Position numbers and translations under genes: made by a program
Assembly: GCA_017614275.1 (NCBI GenBank)
Contig: JAGACE010000154.1
Span: 1-10,234 of the forward strand
From: Clostridia bacterium
GTDB lineage: Bacteria > Bacillota > Clostridia > Oscillospirales > Acutalibacteraceae
Reading direction: 5' to 3'
DNA: 10,234 nucleotides
Notes under the pieces: generated by a model
Seen by the model: only the letters and a program-made list of their open reading frames with translations
Database searches by the model: none
Told to the model about the DNA's origin: nothing
Shown: piece after piece, positions 6,381-10,234 of the stretch
Position numbering within the stretch: the first letter of the stretch is position 1
How the letters are laid out: each line of letters opens with the position of its first letter

Positions 6381-8839
6381 AGATCGTTCTTGCGGACCAT
6401 GCGGGGTTTTGCTTCGGCGTAGAACGGGCGATCGACCAGATCGAGGATCTCCTGAAAAAGGAGAAGAACGTCTGCGCGATGGGCCCGGTCGTGCACAATG
6501 ACGATGTGAACGACCGCCTCTCCGGCATGGGCCTGACATTCGAAGAAGACGAGACCAAGGTGCCGGAAGACGCCTGGGTCGTCCTGCGCACCCACGGGGT
6601 CCCGCAGCGGGTCTACGATTACTTCGACGAGCGTCAGATCCCGTATCTCGACGTCGTCTGTCCCTTTGTCAAACGCATCCACGACATCGTGCGCGGCCTG
6701 GACCCGGAGCAGGATATCCTGCTGCTCGCCGGGACCGAAGGTCACGCGGAGGTCACGGGCACGCTGGGCCACGCGAACTGCCCTGCATTCGTCGTCCGTG
6801 ACGCGGAGCATCTGAAGCAGATGCTCACCGAGCATAAGGAAGAATGGGCCGGGAAGAGGATCTGTCTCGTCGCCCAGACCACTTATAATTTATTATTATG
6901 GGAAGAATGCATTAGCATAGCAAATTTAATGTGTACAAATCTTTCCGTATTTGGTACAATATGTAAAGCTACCGAGGAACGGCAACATGAAGCTGAAGTA
7001 CTTTCGAAACAGTGTAACAGAATGATAGTAATCGGTGGCAGACACAGTTCCAATACTGTCAAACTGTACGACATTTGTAGGAAAAACTGTGAGACTTGTC
7101 TCGTCGAGAACGCATCGGAATTACCTCCGGGCTTCCTGAACGGGGCCGACACCATCGGTGTCACTGCGGGAGCGTCTACGCCTCTCGCGACAATAAAGGA
7201 GGTACTTGAAGCCATGTCCGAAGAAGTAAAAACCATGACCGAAGAAAACGAAGATTTTGAGGCGATGCTCGAAGAGAGTCTGAGCAACATGTCGACCGAC
7301 GGCCGCGTCGAAGGCACCGTCGTCGGGATCACGTCGACCGAGATCCAGGTCGACATCGGCAGAAAGCAGACCGGTTACATCAAGTTTGACGAGTACAGCT
7401 ATGACCCGACCGTGGATCCGACCACGGACGTCAAAGTCGGCGACACCATCAACTGCGTCATCATGAAGACCAACGACGTCGAAGGCACCATCATGCTCTC
7501 CAAGAAGCGCTATGACAGTGTCAACGCCTGGTCCGAACTCGAGACGGCTGCTGAAGAAGGCACCATCATCGAAGGTACGGTCACCGATATCAACAAGGGC
7601 GGCGTCATCGCCACGACAGACAAGGGTTCCCGCGTCTTCATCCCCGGCTCTCTGGCCACCGCCAGCAGAGGCGAACCTCTGGAAGACTTGCGCAACGCCC
7701 GCATCAAATTCAAGATCATCGAACTCGCGAAGCCGAGAAAGCGCGCGGTCGGTTCCATTCGGGACGTCCTGAAGGAAGAGCGCAAAGCGGCCCGTGAAAA
7801 GTTCTGGGAGACCGCGGAAGAAGGTCAGACCTTCACCGGCGTCGTCAAGTCTCTGACTTCCTACGGCGCATTTGTCGACATCGGCGGCATCGACGGCATG
7901 ATCCACATCTCCGAACTTTCCTGGAAGCGCATCAAGCATCCCTCTGAAGTCCTCAACGTCGGTGACACCGTCGAGGTCTACATCAAATCTCTTGAGAACG
8001 AGCGCATTTCGCTTGGATATAAGAAAGACGAAGACAACCCCTGGGTCGTCCTCGGCAAGACCTACGCAGTGGGCGACGTCGTCGACGCCACCATCGTCGG
8101 CATGACCGCTTTCGGCGCGTTCGCCAACATCATCCCCGGCATCGACGGACTCATCCACATCTCTCAGATCGCCAACCGGCGCATCGAGAAACCGGACGAT
8201 GTCCTGAAGAAGGGCCAGGTCGTCAAGTGCCAGATCACGGACATCGACTACGACAAGAAACGTGTCAGCCTGTCCATCCGCAACCTGCTTGAGGAAGGCG
8301 AGGATCTGGTCGACGTGCTCGACGAGACCGAAGAGGCTCCTGTTGAGGAAGCTCCGGTCGAAGCGGCTGTCGAAGAAGTCGTCGAAGAGGCTGCCGTTGA
8401 GGAAGCTCCGGTCGAAGAGGCTGCTGAGGAAGTCGTCGAAGAAGCTCCCGCTGAGGAAGCTGTCGAAGAGGCTGCTGAGGAAGTCGTCGAAGAAGCTCCG
8501 GTTGAGGAAGCTGTCGAAGAAGTCGTCGAAGAAGCTCCCGTTGAGGAAGCTGTCGAAGAGGCTGTCGAAGAAGTCGCTGAAGAGGCTCCCGCTGAGGAAG
8601 TCGTCGAAGAGGCTGTCGAAGAAGCCGCTGAAGAGGCTCCCGCTGAGGAAGTCGTCGAAGAGGCTGTTGAAGAAGTCTCTGAAGAGGCTCCCGCAGAGGA
8701 AGTCGTCGAAGAAGCTGTCGAAGAAGTCGTCGAAGAGGCTCCCGCTGAGGAAGCTGTCGAAGAGGCTGCTGCAGAGGAAGCTCCGGTCGAAGAGGCCGTG
8801 GAAGAAGCTGCAGAAGAAGTCGAAGAAGCGGCTGAATGA
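6359..8839 (+). CDS. ispH-rpsA: Fusion of 4-hydroxy-3-methylbut-2-enyl diphosphate reductase (IspH) and ribosomal protein S1
   Basis: This encodes 826 residues. Residues 1-285 are IspH, the [4Fe-4S] enzyme that makes IPP and DMAPP in the last MEP-pathway step. Its cluster ligands C18 (GFCFGV), C101 (VVCPFV) and C202 (TICKAT) are present, as are H129/E131 (GHAEVTGT), SSNT (230-233) and GASTP (271-275). Residues 286-657 carry four S1 RNA-binding domains at about 315-384, 400-470, 488-557 and 570-643. Residues 658-826 are an acidic low-complexity tail. This IspH-S1 fusion is known in many Clostridia, where S1 is shorter than the six-domain protein of proteobacteria. I chose the ATG at 6359, with AAGG at 6345-6348 and 10-base spacing. 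A GTG at 6338 would add 7 residues that have no family support. The coding region ends just before the operon terminator. An internal start at 7214 may also yield separate S1. Confidence 0.96.
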   Translation: MGHGRDVKIVLADHAGFCFGVERAIDQIEDLLKKEKNVCAMGPVVHNDDVNDRLSGMGLTFEEDETKVPEDAWVVLRTHGVPQRVYDYFDERQIPYLDVVCPFVKRIHDIVRGLDPEQDILLLAGTEGHAEVTGTLGHANCPAFVVRDAEHLKQMLTEHKEEWAGKRICLVAQTTYNLLLWEECISIANLMCTNLSVFGTICKATEERQHEAEVLSKQCNRMIVIGGRHSSNTVKLYDICRKNCETCLVENASELPPGFLNGADTIGVTAGASTPLATIKEVLEAMSEEVKTMTEENEDFEAMLEESLSNMSTDGRVEGTVVGITSTEIQVDIGRKQTGYIKFDEYSYDPTVDPTTDVKVGDTINCVIMKTNDVEGTIMLSKKRYDSVNAWSELETAAEEGTIIEGTVTDINKGGVIATTDKGSRVFIPGSLATASRGEPLEDLRNARIKFKIIELAKPRKRAVGSIRDVLKEERKAAREKFWETAEEGQTFTGVVKSLTSYGAFVDIGGIDGMIHISELSWKRIKHPSEVLNVGDTVEVYIKSLENERISLGYKKDEDNPWVVLGKTYAVGDVVDATIVGMTAFGAFANIIPGIDGLIHISQIANRRIEKPDDVLKKGQVVKCQITDIDYDKKRVSLSIRNLLEEGEDLVDVLDETEEAPVEEAPVEAAVEEVVEEAAVEEAPVEEAAEEVVEEAPAEEAVEEAAEEVVEEAPVEEAVEEVVEEAPVEEAVEEAVEEVAEEAPAEEVVEEAVEEAAEEAPAEEVVEEAVEEVSEEAPAEEVVEEAVEEVVEEAPAEEAVEEAAAEEAPVEEAVEEAAEEVEEAAE
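6881..7080 (+). other. AT-rich patch with foreign-looking codon use inside ispH
   Basis: By hand count this 200-base stretch has 71 G+C (about 36%), while 6661-6780 in the same gene has 80 of 120 (about 67%). It starts with the codons ACT TAT AAT and three successive TTA, and it holds several ATA, TGT, GTA and AGA codons that are rare around it. The reading frame and the conserved IspH residues, including C202 and SSNT, are intact. The change at the left border is abrupt. The right border fades between about 7080 and 7140. Confidence 0.75.
7195..7216 (+). promoter_or_regulatory. Internal ribosome binding site and in-frame ATG at the IspH/S1 junction
   Basis: AAAGGAGG (7195-7202) stands 11 bases before an ATG (7214-7216) that is in frame with the fusion and lies at the exact end of the IspH domain. 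Initiation here would give a 541-residue S1 beginning MSEEVKTM. The same bases encode the I-K-E-V segment near the IspH C-terminus, so coincidence with conserved protein sequence is possible. Confidence 0.5.
8330..8836 (+). repeat. Low-complexity Glu/Ala/Val/Pro tail of S1 with 51-bp tandem repeats
   Basis: The region encodes 169 residues, of which I count 78 Glu. The rest are Ala, Val and Pro plus a single Ser, with no Lys or Arg. Glu pairs recur every four or five residues, and an Ala-Pro step breaks the pattern at intervals. At the DNA level, five consecutive units of 51 bases begin at 8528, 8579, 8630, 8681 and 8732 and end at 8782. Each encodes a variant of EEAPxEExVEEAxEExx (17 residues). 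A related 39-base unit lies at 8489-8527. The copies differ mostly at third positions. Confidence 0.85.
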
Positions 8840-8855
8840 TCCCATCAAAAACTAC

Positions 8856-8891
8856 AAAGCAGTAACGGGTCTTCCGTTACTGCTTTTTCTT
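8856..8891 (+). terminator. Rho-independent terminator of the rpiR-to-rpsA operon
   Basis: AAAGCAGTAACGG (8856-8868) pairs perfectly with CCGTTACTGCTTT (8874-8886) around a 5-base loop, and is followed by TTCTT. The stem is 13 bp and starts 16 bases after the TGA of the fusion gene. Confidence 0.9.
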
Positions 8892-8918
8892 GTATGCGAC
8901 CTTTCGGTATGCTATAAT
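8890..8918 (+). promoter_or_regulatory. Sigma-A-type promoter of the comEA-like gene, overlapping the terminator
   Basis: The -35 box TTGTAT (8890-8895) is followed after 17 bases by TATAAT (8913-8918). A TGC directly upstream gives an extended -10. Transcription would begin near 8925. The -35 box starts in the T-tract of the preceding terminator. Confidence 0.7.
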
Positions 8919-8953
8919 AGGCCCGTCAAATCCGATCGATGGAGGTGCTTGCT

Positions 8954-9394
8954 TTGCGTCGGCAAGAGCAGGTACTGACCGTCATAGCGATCGTATTACT
9001 GGCCGGGGTAATCTTATATCATGCGCTCTCTTCGCCTCTGCGCTACGAAGTCGTCGTGGAAGGGGAGGGAGTGACCACCGAAACTGTTGTCAGCACGACT
9101 GCGGTTTCTTTGTCTGTCACGGCATCGGACACGGTGTCGGAGGCATCGCCGGAAACGCCCTCAGAAGCCTCTGTGACGGCTCCTCCCGGGATCGACTCCA
9201 CGGGCAGGGTCAACCTGAATACCGCCACCATAGAGGATCTGAAGACCCTCAAGGGCATCGGGGACGCGAAAGCGCAGGCCATCCTGGATGACCGGACCGA
9301 AAACGGCCCGTTTACGTCTGTAGACGACCTGACCCGCGTCAGCGGCATCGGCCAGAAGACCCTCGACGGTCTTCGCGATCAAATCACTGTTTGA
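8954..9394 (+). CDS. comEA: ComEA-like helix-hairpin-helix DNA-binding protein, membrane anchored
   Basis: This encodes 146 residues from the TTG at 8954. I prefer that start because GGAGG at 8941-8945 lies 8 bases before it. An ATG at 8939 is possible but overlaps that site and has no binding site of its own. Residues 7-26 form one hydrophobic segment, probably a signal anchor. Residues 32-83 are a Ser/Thr/Val/Glu-rich linker. Residues 84-146 are the paired helix-hairpin-helix domain: VNLNTA (86-91), LKGIGDAKAQAI (99-110) and VSGIGQKTL (129-137). ComEA binds double-stranded DNA at the outer membrane face during natural transformation. Typical Bacillus ComEA is longer and has a SLBB domain between anchor and HhH, which I do not see here. 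Without comEB/comEC nearby, a competence role is inferred from the family only. Confidence 0.85.
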   Translation: MRRQEQVLTVIAIVLLAGVILYHALSSPLRYEVVVEGEGVTTETVVSTTAVSLSVTASDTVSEASPETPSEASVTAPPGIDSTGRVNLNTATIEDLKTLKGIGDAKAQAILDDRTENGPFTSVDDLTRVSGIGQKTLDGLRDQITV

Positions 9395-9415
9395 GAAAGG
9401 ACGTGCAAACAGGCC

Positions 9416-10234
9416 TTGGTTTTTTCCAGTCTGTCCTTTTTATATCTGTTCCTTCCGATCTGCCTGTTCGGTTTCTTTGCCATCCCGGGGCTGCATCGGA
9501 AGAATTATTTCCTGCTGGTCATGTCCCTGCTGTTCTACGCGTGGGGCGAACCGAAATGGATCCTGGTGCTCCTGTTGTCCACCTTCGTGGAATACATCGG
9601 AGCCATCCTCGTCGACAAGTACCGGGGGACCGGGAAGGCAAAAGCGGCGCTCGGCATCAGTGTCGGCGTGGCGCTGAGTTTCCTGTTCCTCTTCAAGTAT
9701 GTCGACTTCTTCACGTTCAATATCAATACGCTGTTCCATACGGACCTGAGCATGCTGGAACTGACGCTGCCCATCGGCATCTCGTTCTACACGTTCCAGA
9801 CCATCACGTACATCGTGGACGTCTATCGTGACAAGGCGCCGGTGCAGAAGAACTTCGCTTATCTGCTGCTCTATGTCAGCATGTTCCCGCAGCTCATCGC
9901 GGGTCCCATCGTCAAATACTCGGATATCCAGGAGCAGATCCGTCACCGGACCATCACGGGACGGGGCGTCGGGGAGGGCACGGTCCGCTTCCTGACCGGT
10001 ATGTTCAAGAAAGCGGTCCTGGCCAATACTGCCGGCGAAGTGGCGTCGTCCTTTCTGGACGGGAACCAGGCCGGCATGACCACGCTGGGCGCCTGGCTCG
10101 GCATCCTGGCGTTCACGTTCCAGATCTACTTCGACTTCTCCGCGTACTCCGATATGGCGATCGGCCTCGGCCGCATCTTCGGGTTCCAGTATAAAGAGAA
10201 CTTCAACTATCCGTACATCGCCAACAGTGTCAAC
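9416..10234 (+). CDS. MBOAT family O-acyltransferase (AlgI/DltB-like), 3' end outside window
   Basis: The frame is open for 273 codons to the right edge. The start is TTG at 9416, giving MVFSSLSFLYLFLP, the typical N-terminus of AlgI-type proteins. No ATG lies between the stop of comEA (in the same frame) and this point. The ribosome binding site is poor: AAGGA at 9397-9401 is 14 bases away. Several membrane segments are visible, including about 5-23, 32-53 and 84-99. Family signatures are LPIGISFYTFQTITYIVDVYR (118-138, key residues G121, S123, Y125, F127), LIAGPIV (160-166), FDFSAYSDMAIGLGRIFGF (239-257) and ENFNYPY (261-267). AlgI-type proteins move acetyl or other acyl groups across the membrane to extracellular polysaccharide. 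The catalytic His lies beyond the window. The acceptor is unknown. An AlgJ/AlgX- or SGNH-type partner downstream would be expected. Confidence 0.92.
   Translation, partial: MVFSSLSFLYLFLPICLFGFFAIPGLHRKNYFLLVMSLLFYAWGEPKWILVLLLSTFVEYIGAILVDKYRGTGKAKAALGISVGVALSFLFLFKYVDFFTFNINTLFHTDLSMLELTLPIGISFYTFQTITYIVDVYRDKAPVQKNFAYLLLYVSMFPQLIAGPIVKYSDIQEQIRHRTITGRGVGEGTVRFLTGMFKKAVLANTAGEVASSFLDGNQAGMTTLGAWLGILAFTFQIYFDFSAYSDMAIGLGRIFGFQYKENFNYPYIANSVN

Noticed and set aside
8528..8782. Tandem repeats considered as a CRISPR array or minisatellite element
   Set aside because: Units are directly adjacent without spacers, keep the reading frame and vary mainly at third codon positions, so they are protein-coding repeats.
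7121..8848. 575-codon minus-strand frame with a Phe/Asp/Ser/Leu-rich repeat product
   Set aside because: The repeats are the reverse complement of the Glu-rich S1 tail. The frame is open because GAA/GAG/GTC codons give no antisense stops.
8262..8978. 238-codon plus-strand frame rich in Lys, Arg, Leu and Ser
   Set aside because: It is a frame-shifted reading of the acidic repeat in rpsA and crosses the operon terminator, so it is not a gene.
9391..9831. 146-codon plus-strand frame starting at the end of comEA
   Set aside because: It is out of frame with the MBOAT protein, whose motifs run without interruption from 9416 to the window edge.

Overview
The window looks like the chromosome of a GC-rich member of the Clostridia (Firmicutes). 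Three things point there. IspH is fused to ribosomal protein S1 in one reading frame. The gene order is HI0933-type flavoprotein, cmk, plsC, ispH-rpsA. Strong AAGGAGG-type ribosome binding sites stand before several genes. No plasmid, phage, insertion sequence, tRNA, rRNA or CRISPR array is visible. The species cannot be named from this sequence alone.

Left part, minus strand (1-2728). An extended short-chain dehydrogenase/epimerase (1-1392) runs off the left edge. It has its own promoter and a C-terminal segment that resembles a zinc finger without its zinc ligands. Upstream of it, a rho-independent terminator (1507-1543) ends a separate membrane-protein gene (1577-2728). That protein has an N-terminal coiled coil and a signal-peptidase-like domain whose catalytic Ser and His positions are replaced.

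Centre, plus strand (2892-8839). A divergent AT-rich spacer carries a good sigma-A promoter for a five-gene operon: a MurR/RpiR-type regulator, an HI0933/YhiN-type flavoprotein, cytidylate kinase (cmk), a PlsC-like acyltransferase, and the IspH-S1 fusion. Neighbouring genes overlap or lie within 15 bases of each other, which indicates one transcript and translational coupling. The operon joins nucleotide, phospholipid, isoprenoid and translation functions under a possible sugar-phosphate-sensing regulator. It ends at a perfect 13-bp hairpin terminator (8856-8891). The fusion gene holds three oddities: a sharply AT-rich patch inside ispH, a perfect ribosome binding site with an in-frame ATG at the fusion point, and a 169-residue tail made only of Glu, Ala, Val and Pro plus one Ser.

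Right part, plus strand (8890-10234). A new promoter whose -35 box overlaps the terminator T-tract drives a short ComEA-like helix-hairpin-helix protein (TTG start). An AlgI/DltB-type MBOAT acyltransferase (TTG start) follows 21 bases later and runs off the right edge.

Most of the window is ordinary housekeeping sequence. I see no clearly new system. The best leads are the inactive signal-peptidase-like protein, the composition patch in ispH, and the internal start and acidic tail of S1.
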